Positions 8,773-18,268 of a stretch of DNA of 64,000 nucleotides are shown here, piece after piece; the first letter of the stretch is position 1, and every line of letters begins with the position of its first letter. A model generated the notes under the pieces. The model had not been told where the DNA came from and did not search any database. It was given only the letters and a program-made list of their open reading frames with translations. Both the position numbers and the translations under genes were made by a program. The DNA is taken from the NCBI RefSeq assembly GCF_014202275.1, contig NZ_JACHGF010000003.1:62001-126000 (forward strand), written 5' to 3'. This DNA is from Rhabdobacter roseus. GTDB lineage: Bacteria > Bacteroidota > Bacteroidia > Cytophagales > Spirosomataceae.

Positions 8773-11037
8773 ATGAAAATCTGCCGACATACCCTGCTGC
8801 TGGCGGTGTCCATGCTACTATTTTCGCTAGGAACCATGGCCCAAAGCGCGCGTCTCCGGGCTGCCAACAAACAGTTTGATGACATGAGCTACACCAGTGC
8901 GGTGAGGTTGTACGAAGAATTTCTGCGTATTGAAAAGCGCAAAGATCCTCTCGAAACCCGCGACGCCCTCACCAAGCTAGGTTACAGCTACCGGCGGCTA
9001 CAGGATTCCCGCAACGCCGAGCGGGTTTACGAGGAATTGGTAAAGACTTTTACGGACGCCCCCAGCGAAGCCTACCTCTTCTACGCGCAGGCGCTGGCCT
9101 CCAACCGCAAGTACCGCGAGTCGCAGAAAATGTACGCCAAGTACGGCGAAATGCAGGCCGAAGACCTGCGCGGGCGCCGCTTCACGGTATCCTACATGGA
9201 CCTCAACCGCTTCTACCGCGACTCCTCCTCCTACCGGCTCGACTACCTGCCGATCAACTCCCGACAGGCCGATTTCAGCCCTATGTACTACCAGAAAGGA
9301 TTGGTGTTTGTGTCGGCCCGCGACGAAAAGGGGCCCGTGAAGCGGGTATTCAACTGGAACCAGACCCCCTTCCTGGACCTGTACTTTCACCCCGACACCA
9401 CCGAGCTGCGTAGCCCGCTTGGGGCGGAGGCTGCGCTGGGCGGCGGCGAAAGTACCCTAAAACCCGAAGACCTTCCCAGCGACAGACCCCTGAGCAAAAC
9501 CGAGCAGTTTAGCCGTACCCTCAACACCAAGTACCACGAGGGACCCATGACGTTTTTCAAAGACCAAAAGCGAATTATTTTTACCCGAAATAACGACGAC
9601 AAGGGAAAGTCAGGAAAAAGTGATCAGGGAATACGAAAATTGAAATTATACTACGCCGACCAGAAGCCCGACGGCAAGTGGGGCAACGTACAGGAGCTGC
9701 CGTTCAATAACAAAGACTACTCTTGCGGCCACCCGGCGCTCGCTCCCGACGACACCAAGCTGTACTTTGTGTCGGACATGCCCGGCGGCTACGGCGGCAC
9801 CGACCTCTACGTGGTAGAGTACCGCAACGGCAAGTGGGGTACCCCCGTGAACATGGGCCGCGAGATCAACACCGAAGGCAACGAGATGTTCCCCTACGTG
9901 GACGCCAGCGGTACCTTGTACTTTTCGTCCGACGGGCACGAAGGACTGGGCGGCCTGGACGTATTTATGGCCGAGCTCAAAGACGACATTCCCGTCCGGG
10001 GTGTACAAAACCTGGGCGCACCCATCAACTCCGAGCGCGACGACTTCGGCTTCATTACCGACGCCAACCGTACCTCCGGGTACCTGAGCTCCAACCGCAA
10101 GCGGGGCTCGTACGACGATAATATCTACAGCTTCCGGCGGCTCTGCAAGCAGCTCAATATTTACGTCTACGACGCCAAAACCAAGGAACCCATCGAAGCC
10201 GCCGACGTGCGTATTGTAAAGAGCGGGGTTAACCAAGCGCTGCAACAAACCGGGCTGGACGGTAGCATCCGTACCTGTCTGGACGTGGTTTCGGAGTATG
10301 AGTTCCGGGCCATCAAGGAAGGCTACGCCGCCAACAGCCTGCGCTTTTCGACGCTCTCGCAATCATCCAATCCGGAAGTGGGGCTGTCTATCTACCTGGA
10401 ACGTAGCGAGAATACCACCATTGTGAAAGGGACCATCCGCCGCGAAGTGGATCAGAAACCCGCCGACGGCGTGAAAGTAACCCTGCGCGACGAGAAAACG
10501 AACGCGCAGAAAACCGCCACCACGGGCCCCGACGGCAGCTACGAGTTTGACGTAGCCCCCAACGCCAACTACACCATCACGGCCGAGAAAGACCGCTACG
10601 CCAAGGACCAGAACCAGCTAAAAACCAAGAAGAAACCGGGGGTAGTAGAAAACAACATCGGGATTTACGGCGAAGGGGACGTGTACCAGCTCAATAACAT
10701 TTACTACGACCTGGATAAGTTCTCGATCCGGTCGGATGCGGCCAAGGAACTCAACCGCGTGGTAGCCCTCCTGAACAAGTACCCTGAGCTCACCGTCGAG
10801 CTGCGTTCTCATACCGACAGCCGCGCCAGCGACGACTACAACGCCAAACTCTCCGAGCGCCGCGCCCGCGCCGCCTACGACTACATCGTACGGCGGGGTA
10901 TCAGCCCCATGCGGCTGGTGGCCAAGGGCTACGGCGAGAGCGAGCTACTCAACAAATGCGCCAACGGGGTACCTTGCTCCGAAGCCGAGCACCAGCTCAA
11001 CCGCCGGACAGAGTTTAAGATTTTGTCGGTGCAGTAA
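8773..11037 (+). CDS. OmpA-family protein with TPR, beta-propeller and regulatory domains (PorE-like)
   Basis: A 754-residue periplasmic or outer-membrane protein. Start ATG 8773 gives the signal peptide MKICRHTLLLAVSMLLFSLGTMAQ; a TTG at 8755 is less likely. Domain order: TPR-like helices (about 25-130), a WD40/PD40 beta-propeller (about 150-460, with repeats such as GHPALAPDDTKLYFVSDMPGGYGGTDLYV and NEMFPYVDASGTLYFSSDGHEGLGGLDVF), two carboxypeptidase-regulatory-like folds (about 470-640), and an OmpA peptidoglycan-binding domain (about 645-754, VELRSHTDSRASDDYNAKLSERRARAA). This matches the architecture known for PorE of the type IX secretion system, which anchors the complex to peptidoglycan. 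Similar OmpA proteins without a T9SS role also exist, so the link is inference. Confidence 0.85.
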   Translation: MKICRHTLLLAVSMLLFSLGTMAQSARLRAANKQFDDMSYTSAVRLYEEFLRIEKRKDPLETRDALTKLGYSYRRLQDSRNAERVYEELVKTFTDAPSEAYLFYAQALASNRKYRESQKMYAKYGEMQAEDLRGRRFTVSYMDLNRFYRDSSSYRLDYLPINSRQADFSPMYYQKGLVFVSARDEKGPVKRVFNWNQTPFLDLYFHPDTTELRSPLGAEAALGGGESTLKPEDLPSDRPLSKTEQFSRTLNTKYHEGPMTFFKDQKRIIFTRNNDDKGKSGKSDQGIRKLKLYYADQKPDGKWGNVQELPFNNKDYSCGHPALAPDDTKLYFVSDMPGGYGGTDLYVVEYRNGKWGTPVNMGREINTEGNEMFPYVDASGTLYFSSDGHEGLGGLDVFMAELKDDIPVRGVQNLGAPINSERDDFGFITDANRTSGYLSSNRKRGSYDDNIYSFRRLCKQLNIYVYDAKTKEPIEAADVRIVKSGVNQALQQTGLDGSIRTCLDVVSEYEFRAIKEGYAANSLRFSTLSQSSNPEVGLSIYLERSENTTIVKGTIRREVDQKPADGVKVTLRDEKTNAQKTATTGPDGSYEFDVAPNANYTITAEKDRYAKDQNQLKTKKKPGVVENNIGIYGEGDVYQLNNIYYDLDKFSIRSDAAKELNRVVALLNKYPELTVELRSHTDSRASDDYNAKLSERRARAAYDYIVRRGISPMRLVAKGYGESELLNKCANGVPCSEAEHQLNRRTEFKILSVQ

Positions 11038-11066
11038 AGTACCTTCTTGCTTCACCCAGAGCTCAC

Positions 11067-11097
11067 AGACCCGCCCCAACCGGCGGGTCTTTTTTTC
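11067..11097 (+). terminator. rho-independent terminator of the OmpA-family gene
   Basis: AGACCCGCC (11067-11075) pairs perfectly with GGCGGGTCT (11082-11090), with a 6-base loop, followed by a run of eight T residues. It lies 30 bases past the stop codon. The next 300 bases (to 11395) hold no supportable gene. Confidence 0.9.
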
Positions 11098-11395
11098 TAG
11101 TTGGGAATAAGGCTTTTCTTTTGCGGTATCCCCTTTCCCGGGTTTTAGAACATTTAATTTCTTCGTTGGCTATCATCCTGCCACTACTTCGTGGCGAAAA
11201 GAAATTCGAAGGACGAGTAGTAAGATAGAGAATCAGCTAGTCGAATGGTAGGAAAACCGCGAAGGGGCGACATGGGCTTTTGTCCCTAATTCACGTCGTA
11301 GTAGGTACTTTAACTGGGAGCCGTGAAGGCTTCGGAGAGGTCCTTGGATGGGGTACTTTTAGTAAAAGTCTTAGAATCAGAATAATTCTGACACA

Positions 11396-11617
11396 TCAAA
11401 AAAACGTCCCTTCGAAGCGCTCCTTATTTCGCTCCCACCAGTCTGACTTTATTTCTTCACTAATGTCAAGGATGCTTTCGTTGGTATTCATTTTCATCGC
11501 CAGCTCTTCCAGCCTCAGCCATTCCATCATTTTTAGTAGCGTGTCCTGGTCGAACCGTTTTTTGTCAATATTAATGATATACTGATCTTTATCAGAATGA
11601 ATGGTTATCGCTTGCAT
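11396..11617 (-). CDS. small hypothetical protein, antitoxin-like
   Basis: A 73-residue soluble, acidic protein. I chose ATG 11617 (MQAITIHSDKDQYIINIDKKRFDQ); an ORF extension to 11698 gives an implausible leader. The layout is two or three short beta strands, then a long helix (LLKMMEWLRLEELAMKMN), then DISEEIKSDWWERNKERF. This resembles small antitoxin-type or orphan proteins common in Bacteroidota and cyanobacteria; I do not recognise a named family. No toxin gene lies beside it. It is isolated, convergent with nothing, and AT-rich compared with its neighbours. Confidence 0.6.
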   Translation of the reverse strand: MQAITIHSDKDQYIINIDKKRFDQDTLLKMMEWLRLEELAMKMNTNESILDISEEIKSDWWERNKERFEGTFF

Positions 11618-11797
11618 GATCCAGAGTTGTTTTTTCAAAGATACCATTTTCAAAAATGACGTCCAAAGCAGATCCTTAGGCAGATAAGGTACTTTCACCG
11701 ATCAGCCCTTTTAGTAAATGGCCAATTAGTTCTAACAAATTCCCTCTACTTTGCATTGTTAGCCACAAATAGGTAGTTCTCAACCTCCTGATATACT

Positions 11798-12889
11798 ATG
11801 AAACGGTCACTACTTGTATGGATTGCTACGCTGGCTTTGGCGGTAGAAGGTACCTTGGCTCAGACGCACGTGCTGAAGCCCGGCTTTGACAGGCAAGAGT
11901 ACACCGAGCTGATGCGGATGTACGTCAAACACTACGAAGGCGTAACGACCCAAATCCCCGACCCCACTTCGTTTCAGACGGTTTACCGCTCGCCCGTCGT
12001 GGGGCTCGACAACCGCTGGGACCTCTGGAAAAGTACCAAGGTACCTTTGGCCGTCGTCAACGTGCGTGGTACGACCATTAACTCCGTGAGCTGGCTCGAA
12101 AATTTCTACGCGGCCATGATTCCCGCCCAGGGTGAGCTCAAACTCACCAACCGCTATACCTTCAAGTACCAGCTAGCCAAAAACCCCAAGGCCGCCGTAC
12201 ACATAGGCTGGACCGTCGGCATGGCCTTTCTGGCGCAGGATATTCTGCCCAAGATCGACTCCTGCTACCGCGCGGGCATTAAGGATTTTCTGCTGATGGG
12301 CCACAGCCAGGGCGGCGCGCTGACGTTCCTGCTCACTTCTCACCTCTACTCCCTACAGGAGCAGGGTACTTTGCCCCAGGACATCCGCTTCAAAACCTAC
12401 TGCAGCGCGGGCCCCAAGCCCGGCAACCTCTACTACGCCCACGAGTTTGAGTACACTACCCGCGGCGACTGGGCCTTCAACGTGGTCAACTCCGCCGATT
12501 GGGTACCCGAAACGCCGTTCTCGGTCCAGACGATTAGCGATTTTAATAAAACCAATCCCTTCACCAACGCCGACCAGATCATCCGGAAGCAAAAATTTCC
12601 GGCGCGACTGGTCATGAAGCGGGCGTACAAACAGCTTCGCAAACCCAGCGAGCGCGCCCAGCGCAACTACGAGAAGTACCTCGGCCGCATGGCGTCGCAG
12701 TTTATTAAGAAAAGCCTGCCCGAATTTGAAGTACCGGCCTACGCCAAAACCAGCGACTACGTCCGGACGGGTACTTCCATCACGCTCCTGGCCGACGACG
12801 CCTACTACCAGCTTTTCCCCGACTCCGAAGAAAACGTATTCGTACACCACCTCATCGAGCCGTACCTGTATCTGTTGGAAAAATGGTAG
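11798..12889 (+). CDS. secreted class 3 lipase family protein
   Basis: An alpha/beta hydrolase of the lipase class 3 type, predicted to hydrolyse acylglycerols or other esters outside the cytoplasm. The 363-residue protein has a signal peptide (residues 1-21, ending EGTLAQ). The nucleophile elbow GHSQGG puts the catalytic Ser at 170. The oxyanion-side segment AVVNVRGTTINSVSWLENFYAA (about 85-106) is typical of the family. NSADWVPETPF may supply the Asp. The end is basic, with aromatic residues. It is monocistronic; the stop TAG is followed at once by GGTACTTTGG. Confidence 0.85.
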   Translation: MKRSLLVWIATLALAVEGTLAQTHVLKPGFDRQEYTELMRMYVKHYEGVTTQIPDPTSFQTVYRSPVVGLDNRWDLWKSTKVPLAVVNVRGTTINSVSWLENFYAAMIPAQGELKLTNRYTFKYQLAKNPKAAVHIGWTVGMAFLAQDILPKIDSCYRAGIKDFLLMGHSQGGALTFLLTSHLYSLQEQGTLPQDIRFKTYCSAGPKPGNLYYAHEFEYTTRGDWAFNVVNSADWVPETPFSVQTISDFNKTNPFTNADQIIRKQKFPARLVMKRAYKQLRKPSERAQRNYEKYLGRMASQFIKKSLPEFEVPAYAKTSDYVRTGTSITLLADDAYYQLFPDSEENVFVHHLIEPYLYLLEKW

Positions 12890-13003
12890 GGTACTTTGGC
12901 TTGGCCAATGCTACTATCGAAAGTACCTAACATGGAGTAGTAAACGCTTAATTAGGACGACGATAATCTGGTTGGCATACTGGATAAAGCTCCTTTTATT
13001 TAC

Positions 13004-13011
13004 TATTTTTG
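13004..13011 (+). promoter_or_regulatory. candidate -7 element
   Basis: TATTTTTG fits TAnnTTTG, 26 bases before the start of the 71-residue gene. A TTGG at 12972 is too far away to be a normal -33 box, so this is tentative. Confidence 0.3.
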
Positions 13012-13036
13012 TTGATGAAGAAATAGATAATAGATT

Positions 13037-13252
13037 ATGCCGTCGATCCTTAAAACACCTTTCACCAACCTTCAGCAAGAACTGCTACAACTCTACGCGC
13101 GTGACGTCAGTGAGGAAGATTTGGTAAATATTAAAGAGCTGATAGGCCAATACTTTGCGGAACGTCTTTCCGGCTTGGCCGATGCCGCCTGGGATCGTAA
13201 CCACTGGACGCAACAGGATATGGAAGACATCCTGATTTCAAGCCACAAATAA
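13037..13252 (+). CDS. small hypothetical protein, antitoxin-like
   Basis: A 71-residue soluble protein. The opening LQQELLQLYARDVSEEDLVNIKELIGQYFAERLSGLADAAWD, followed by an acidic end MEDILISSHK, is a pattern I associate with orphan antitoxin-type proteins often found beside PIN-domain toxins. The family assignment is inference. No toxin follows; the next gene is a lipoprotein. The ATG at 13037 is the only reasonable start. The gene is richer in A and T than its neighbours and holds no GGTACC word, which hints at acquisition. Confidence 0.6.
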   Translation: MPSILKTPFTNLQQELLQLYARDVSEEDLVNIKELIGQYFAERLSGLADAAWDRNHWTQQDMEDILISSHK

Positions 13253-13329
13253 TTTCTTATTTTTCTCCTCCGTTCCAACCTTTTAGCAAGTACCCAGGTC
13301 TGTTTGATGATGAATCAAAAATCAATATC

Positions 13330-13806
13330 ATGGCACACCTCACCAACCTTAAACGCCCAGGTACCTTCGTACTCGGTTTTTTATTCATGCCCCTGCTCCT
13401 TTTCTCCTGCCGAAAAGCACCCGATATAGACCCCTCTGTGATTACGCTACGGTACGGGCAGGAAATCTCTATCACGCTCCATGATACACTTTATACCATC
13501 AAGTTCGAGGATGTTCATGTAAAGTTCTCGGAAGGTGTTTTTGCACAAGACAACACAGGTAGAATGTACCAATCAATCGATGTATCTTTAGTTGTAAATT
13601 CAGACGTTATAATACTTCCGGCTTCCATTGAGTCGGGTCAAGATGGGCAGCGTTTACCCTGGAGTTGGGAGGGTAAAAAGAAAGCACAGGATCGGTACAT
13701 TCGGCAGGTCGGCCCGATCGAGCTAGCCGTGTCTGATTTTTACTCCGATCCCAAAACGACCCACACTCAAAAAGAAAACTACGTGGTGAAGCTCTTGGTA
13801 CGGTAG
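13330..13806 (+). CDS. hypothetical lipoprotein
   Basis: A 158-residue lipoprotein of unknown function. The signal ends in LLLFSC, placing the lipidated Cys at residue 27. The mature part is beta-rich (SVITLRYGQEISITLHDTLYTIKFEDVHVKFSEG; VSLVVNSDVIILPASIESG), suggesting a small beta-sandwich domain facing the periplasm or surface. No motif of a named family is visible. It lies alone between the small orphan gene and the M14 peptidase gene; the stop TAG is fused to a GGTACTT word. Confidence 0.7.
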   Translation: MAHLTNLKRPGTFVLGFLFMPLLLFSCRKAPDIDPSVITLRYGQEISITLHDTLYTIKFEDVHVKFSEGVFAQDNTGRMYQSIDVSLVVNSDVIILPASIESGQDGQRLPWSWEGKKKAQDRYIRQVGPIELAVSDFYSDPKTTHTQKENYVVKLLVR

Positions 13807-13904
13807 GTACTTGGGCTGAATTTCCACCGCCTTCCCCACCCTATTTTTTTGGCCAACAAGACGAATCGACGTACCTTGAGCCTACATTCGTTTTATCTGG
13901 CGCT

Positions 13905-15641
13905 ATGCATCGGTCTTTCCTCCTCTTTTTATTGCTCGGCATAGGTACTTTGGCTTTCGGCCAGTACGAAACCCGTTTTGAAAAAAGCCAGGGTACCCAA
14001 ACCCCCACTTACGCGGAGGCGATGGCGTTCTACGCCCGGCTGGCCCAGGATTTCCCGCAGATCCAGCTCACGGCCAAAGGCCCCACTGACAGCGGGTACC
14101 CGCTCCACCTGGTACTTTATTCCAAAAACCGGACGTTTGACATAGGTACTTTGAAAAGTCAGGGCAAGGCCATCTACCTCATCAACAACGCTATCCATCC
14201 CGGCGAGCCCGACGGCGTGGACGCGTCGCAGCTTCTGCTGCGCGACATGGCCCTGCACCCGGAGCGCTTCCCGGAGTTGGATAGCGTGGTGGTGGCTATC
14301 ATTCCTTTTTACAACATCGGTGGGGCTCTCAACCGCAACGCCACCACCCGTACCAACCAAAACGGTCCCGAAGAGTACGGCTTTCGGGGCAACGCCCGCC
14401 ACTACGACCTCAACCGCGACTTCATCAAGGCCGATACCCGCAACGCCCGTAGCTTCGCCGCGCTCTTTCACGAGCTCGATCCGGATCTTTTTGTGGATAC
14501 CCACGTGAGCAACGGCGCCGACTACCAGTACGTCATGACGCTCGACTACGCCCAGCAAGACAAGCTCGGCGGGCCGCTCGGGGCTTTTCACCAGGGTACC
14601 TTGCTGCCGTTTTTGTACCAGCATATGAAGGAGGCCGGCTACGAAGCCACGCCCTACGTAAATGCCTGGGGCGACACGCCCGACAAGGGTTTTGTGCAGT
14701 TTCCGGACTGGCCGCGCTACTCTACGGGCTACGCGGCGCTGTTTCACACCATCGGCGTCATGACCGAAACTCACATGCTGAAGCCCTACCCGCAACGGGT
14801 GCAGGCTACCTACGCCTACCTACAGGGTACTTTGAAAGCCCTGGCGTTGCACCGCAAGTACCTGTTGAAGATCCGGCAGGAAACCAAAGAAGCCGTAAAG
14901 TCCCAAGGTACCTTTGCCGTCAGCTGGCAGGTGGATAAAAGCAAACACAGCGAGCTTGAATTCAAGGGCTACGAAGCGGAGTACTTGCCCAGTCAGGTAA
15001 GCGGCCTCCCGCGCCTGCACTATAACCGCGCGAAACCCTTCACCAAAATGATCCCTTTTTACGACAAGTACCTACCCCTGGAGGTGGTAGAAAGGCCCGA
15101 GGCCTACGTCATTCCGCAGGGCTGGCACCACGTCATTGAGCTGTTGCAACTGAATCAGGTCCAGATGACGCCCCTGCCCCAGGATACCCTGCTCGACGTG
15201 GAGACCTACTACATCGCCGATTACAAAACCGCCGCCCGGCCCTACGAAGGCCACTACTGGCACACCAGCGTGACGCTCCGCACCGAGCGCCAAAAAGTAC
15301 CCTTCCGGCGGGGCGACTGGTACATTCCGGCCAACCAGTGGACCAATAGGTACCTCATCGAGACGCTGGAGCCGCAGGGTGTTGATTCGTTTTTTAAGTG
15401 GAATTTCTTTGATTCCATCTTACAGGCCAAGGAAGGTTTTTCGGCCTACGTTTTTGAAGACCTGGCCGCGGAGCTGCTCAGCAAGTCGCCCGAGCTACGG
15501 CAGGCCCTGGCCGAGAAGAAAAAAACCGACGCCGCTTTTGCCAAGAGTGCCGAGGCGCAGTTACAGTATATTTACGAGCATTCCCCCCATGCCGAGAAGG
15601 AGTACTTGAGGTACCCGGTGTTCCGTTTACGAAGAAAGTAA
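13905..15641 (+). CDS. secreted M14-family zinc carboxypeptidase
   Basis: A zinc metallopeptidase that trims C-terminal residues or peptidoglycan peptides. The 578-residue protein has a signal peptide (1-19). Zinc ligands are visible: His98 and Glu101 in HPGEPDG, and His200 in FVDTHVSNGADYQY. The substrate-binding segment ALNRNATTRTNQNGPEEYGFRGNARHYDLNRDF (141-173) is characteristic of the M14 family and its Asn-Arg pair. A catalytic Glu probably lies in GVMTETHML. The C-terminal 280 residues form an additional domain of unknown role. A hairpin terminator follows at 15721. Confidence 0.88.
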   Translation: MHRSFLLFLLLGIGTLAFGQYETRFEKSQGTQTPTYAEAMAFYARLAQDFPQIQLTAKGPTDSGYPLHLVLYSKNRTFDIGTLKSQGKAIYLINNAIHPGEPDGVDASQLLLRDMALHPERFPELDSVVVAIIPFYNIGGALNRNATTRTNQNGPEEYGFRGNARHYDLNRDFIKADTRNARSFAALFHELDPDLFVDTHVSNGADYQYVMTLDYAQQDKLGGPLGAFHQGTLLPFLYQHMKEAGYEATPYVNAWGDTPDKGFVQFPDWPRYSTGYAALFHTIGVMTETHMLKPYPQRVQATYAYLQGTLKALALHRKYLLKIRQETKEAVKSQGTFAVSWQVDKSKHSELEFKGYEAEYLPSQVSGLPRLHYNRAKPFTKMIPFYDKYLPLEVVERPEAYVIPQGWHHVIELLQLNQVQMTPLPQDTLLDVETYYIADYKTAARPYEGHYWHTSVTLRTERQKVPFRRGDWYIPANQWTNRYLIETLEPQGVDSFFKWNFFDSILQAKEGFSAYVFEDLAAELLSKSPELRQALAEKKKTDAAFAKSAEAQLQYIYEHSPHAEKEYLRYPVFRLRRK

Positions 15642-15720
15642 GGCTTAAATCCGGCCCGACGAACGTTTGGCGGCAATTACGCGTTATTACCACGGCCTGC
15701 ATTGGGCCCCTCGATTTTGT

Positions 15721-15759
15721 AAGGCTTTCTGCTCACTAACTACTACGGAAAGCCTTTTT
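15721..15759 (+). terminator. probable terminator after the M14 gene
   Basis: AAGGCTTTC (15721-15729) pairs with GAAAGCCTT (15748-15756), with an 18-base loop and a short T run. It stands 80 bases after the M14 stop and just before the helicase gene. Confidence 0.5.
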
Positions 15760-15770
15760 ATAAGTTACTC

Positions 15771-17000
15771 ATGACATTCCAAGAATTAAACCTCATTGAG
15801 CCGATTCAGAAAGCACTGAAAACCGAAGGCTACACTACTCCTACTCCCATTCAGGCCCAAGCTATCCCGATCGTTCTTACCGGGCGCGATTTGTTAGGTT
15901 GCGCCCAAACGGGTACCGGCAAAACCGCCGCTTTCGCCATCCCGATCCTGCAATTGCTGTACAACCGGCCCCAGGCCGAGCGCGGCCGTAAGGCGATCAA
16001 ATCCTTGATCCTGACGCCCACCCGCGAGCTCGCGATCCAGATTGGCGAGAGCTTTGCCGCGTACGGGCGGCATACCCACCTGACCCACACTGTGGTTTTT
16101 GGCGGCGTGGGCCAGAAGCCCCAAACCGACGCCCTGGCGCGCGGCGTGGATATCCTGATTGCCACGCCCGGCCGGCTCCTCGACCTCATGGGGCAAGGTT
16201 TCATCAACCTGAAACAACTCGAAATTTTTGTACTGGACGAAGCCGACCGCATGTTAGATATGGGCTTTGTACACGACGTAAAGCGGGTACTTAAGGAGAT
16301 CCCCAGCCGTCGGCAGTCGTTGTTCTTTTCGGCCACCATGCCGGACGTGATCGTGAAGCTGGCCGATACCATCCTGACCAACCCTTCCAAAGTAGAAGTA
16401 ACGCCCGTATCCTCCACCGCCGATACCATTCAGCAGTCGGTGTATTTTGTGGATAAATCGGATAAAAACGCGCTGTTGATTCACATCCTCGAAGACCACT
16501 CCATCGAAACGGCGCTGGTTTTTACCCGCACCAAGCACGGAGCCGACAAGGTAGTGAAGGTACTTCAAAAGGCCGATATCCGGGCGGAAGCTATCCACGG
16601 AAACAAATCCCAGAACGCCCGTCAGAACGCGCTCAACAATTTTAAAAACCGCAAAACCCGCATCCTGGTTGCCACCGACATTGCCGCCCGCGGCATCGAC
16701 GTGGACGACCTCACGCACGTGATCAACTTCGAGATCCCGAACATCCCCGAAACCTACGTGCACCGCATTGGCCGCACTGGCCGGGCCGGTGCCAACGGCA
16801 CCGCGTTTTCGTTCTGTGACGCCGAAGAGCGCGCCTACCTCAAGGACATCCACAAGCTGATTGCCCGGCAGATACCCGTGGTGCACGACCACCCTTATCC
16901 GGACAAGTCGGCCGCGCCCGTGGGCGGAGCCCCGGAGGCCAAGGCGGCGCCCAGAAAGCAAAACAATTTCCGTCGTCGTGGCCCGCAGAGAGTACGTTGA
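15771..17000 (+). CDS. DEAD-box ATP-dependent RNA helicase (RhlE-like)
   Basis: Unwinds RNA duplexes in ribosome assembly or RNA decay. The 409-residue protein has all core motifs in order: Q motif ([11 protein letters not shown], about 24-34), Walker A AQTGTGKT (45-52), [20 protein letters not shown], then [35 protein letters not shown] and HRIGRTGR. The tail is short and basic ([12 protein letters not shown]), as in RhlE-type helicases used at low temperature. The last 23 bases overlap the start of the rhodanese gene. Confidence 0.93.
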   Translation: MTFQELNLIEPIQKALKTEGYTTPTPIQAQAIPIVLTGRDLLGCAQTGTGKTAAFAIPILQLLYNRPQAERGRKAIKSLILTPTRELAIQIGESFAAYGRHTHLTHTVVFGGVGQKPQTDALARGVDILIATPGRLLDLMGQGFINLKQLEIFVLDEADRMLDMGFVHDVKRVLKEIPSRRQSLFFSATMPDVIVKLADTILTNPSKVEVTPVSSTADTIQQSVYFVDKSDKNALLIHILEDHSIETALVFTRTKHGADKVVKVLQKADIRAEAIHGNKSQNARQNALNNFKNRKTRILVATDIAARGIDVDDLTHVINFEIPNIPETYVHRIGRTGRAGANGTAFSFCDAEERAYLKDIHKLIARQIPVVHDHPYPDKSAAPVGGAPEAKAAPRKQNNFRRRGPQRVR

Positions 17001-17283
17001 TATTTCGCTTCCGGCGTTTAAGGCGCTGCGCGAGCAACCAGGTACCTTGGTGGTGGACGTACGCGAACCCTGGGAGTTTGAGGAATTTAACCTGGGGGGA
17101 ATTAACGTTCCCCTCGCCCATATCCGGGAACAGCGGCCCCTGCTGGAGCCTTATGACGCCGTTCTGGTGATCTGTACCAACGGCACGCGCAGCAAAGTAG
17201 CCGCCATGGACTACTGCCGCGTACCCGAGTGGTCCGAAAAAACGATTTATCACCTCAAAGGGGGAATTCTGGAAGCCGAGTAA
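16978..17283 (+). CDS. rhodanese-like domain protein
   Basis: A single rhodanese domain of 101 residues, which typically carries sulfur as a persulfide on an active-site Cys. The best start is GTG at 16978 ([17 protein letters not shown]), inside the 3' end of the helicase gene; starts further upstream in the frame give a nonsense leader translated from helicase codons. Diagnostic parts are [22 protein letters not shown] and the active loop VICTNGTRS with Cys66. The 23-base overlap suggests coupling to helicase translation. A perfect 14-bp terminator follows. Confidence 0.85.
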   Translation: MARREYVDISLPAFKALREQPGTLVVDVREPWEFEEFNLGGINVPLAHIREQRPLLEPYDAVLVICTNGTRSKVAAMDYCRVPEWSEKTIYHLKGGILEAE

Positions 17284-17312
17284 CCCCGCCGAGGTACTTC
17301 TTTTACCAATAG

Positions 17313-17350
17313 CAAAGCCGCCGTATTCATAACCTGATACGGCGGCTTTG
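17313..17350. terminator. bidirectional terminator between rhodanese and dapF
   Basis: CAAAGCCGCCGTAT (17313-17326) pairs perfectly with ATACGGCGGCTTTG (17337-17350), with a 10-base loop. It lies between two convergent genes and can serve both. Confidence 0.85.
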
Positions 17351-17381
17351 TTGTATGGACAGGCACCTTGTTCAGAAGACG

Positions 17382-18161
17382 TTACAGTTCCACCGTCCCC
17401 TCAAAAACCCGCAGGGCGGGGCCAATGAGGTAAATATCCTCAAACTGCCGCGGCGCGGTTTCCCGGAAAGTAACCTGCAAAGTACCCCCCACGGTCTCGA
17501 TCAGCACCGGGCCTTCCCAGCCAAAATGCGCCCGGGCCGACAGCGCGCAGGCCGTCACGCCCGTGCCGCAGGAGTAGGTTTCGTCTTCAACGCCGCGCTC
17601 GTAGGTACGTACCTTCAGGTGGTTTTCGTTAAGTACCTGCACAAAGTTGACGTTGGTGCCACCCAGCGGGCCGTACACGTCGCCGTAGCGTACCGCCCGG
17701 CCAATGGCCACCACTTCCGTCTGCGCCACGTCGTCCACGTAGGCTACGTAGTGCGGCGAGCCGGTGTTCAGGAAGTCGTAGGTATCGTGCTGCTCGAGGC
17801 CATGTACGGGGCCCATCTGCAGGCTGATGAGGTCGTAGCTGGCCGTGGCTTCGTGCGGACCGTCTACGGCCAGAAACGACGTACGGCTGGTGAAAAGCCC
17901 CAGGTCGTGGGCAAACTGCACCGTACAGCGGCCTCCGTTGCCACACATGCTGCCTTCGCGGCCGTCGGCGTTGAAGTACACCATCCGAAAATCGTAGCCC
18001 GGCTCGTTCCGGAGCAGGATGAGGCCGTCGGCCCCGATGCCGAAGCGGCGGTGGCAGAGCCGGGCTATTTGCTCGGTCGTAGCCGCAAAGGTAGCGGCCC
18101 GGTCGTCGATCAGGATAAAGTCGTTGCCGGTGCCCTGGTACTTATAAAAGGGGATCGTCAT
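17382..18161 (-). CDS. dapF: diaminopimelate epimerase
   Basis: Converts LL- to meso-diaminopimelate for lysine and peptidoglycan synthesis, using two cysteines as acid and base and no cofactor. The 259-residue protein opens with FYKYQGTGNDFILIDDR, has the first catalytic Cys73 in MCGNGGRC and the second Cys198 in SCGTGVTAC. GSPHYVAYVDD and GTNVNFVQV are further family segments. Length is near the usual 260-275. It lies downstream of rplS but behind a terminator and 165 bases, so it is probably transcribed on its own. Confidence 0.96.
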   Translation of the reverse strand: MTIPFYKYQGTGNDFILIDDRAATFAATTEQIARLCHRRFGIGADGLILLRNEPGYDFRMVYFNADGREGSMCGNGGRCTVQFAHDLGLFTSRTSFLAVDGPHEATASYDLISLQMGPVHGLEQHDTYDFLNTGSPHYVAYVDDVAQTEVVAIGRAVRYGDVYGPLGGTNVNFVQVLNENHLKVRTYERGVEDETYSCGTGVTACALSARAHFGWEGPVLIETVGGTLQVTFRETAPRQFEDIYLIGPALRVFEGTVEL

Positions 18162-18268
18162 GGTTAGGCAGGGAAATCAAGGTACTTTAAAATTGCAATT
18201 CCAAATTGAGCGGCCGGGTACCTTCAATATAAGGTACTTTGAAAAGCCCCGCTTTTTTCCAAACAAAA

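Noticed and set aside
9646-10362. Long open frame antisense to the OmpA-family gene (238 codons)
   Set aside because: High GC at third positions of the real gene produces open antisense frames. The translation is Val/Gly-rich with no domain, while the plus-strand frame is a clear multidomain protein.
13037-13252. Toxin-antitoxin pair with the following gene
   Set aside because: The next gene encodes a lipoprotein with a signal peptide, not a toxin.
16861-17283. Longer 140-residue version of the rhodanese protein
   Set aside because: The first 39 residues are translated from helicase codons in another frame and are Arg/Pro-rich; GTG 16978 gives a proper rhodanese start.
17355-18167. 270-codon plus-strand frame opposite dapF
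   Set aside because: A shadow of dapF, whose catalytic motifs are intact on the minus strand.
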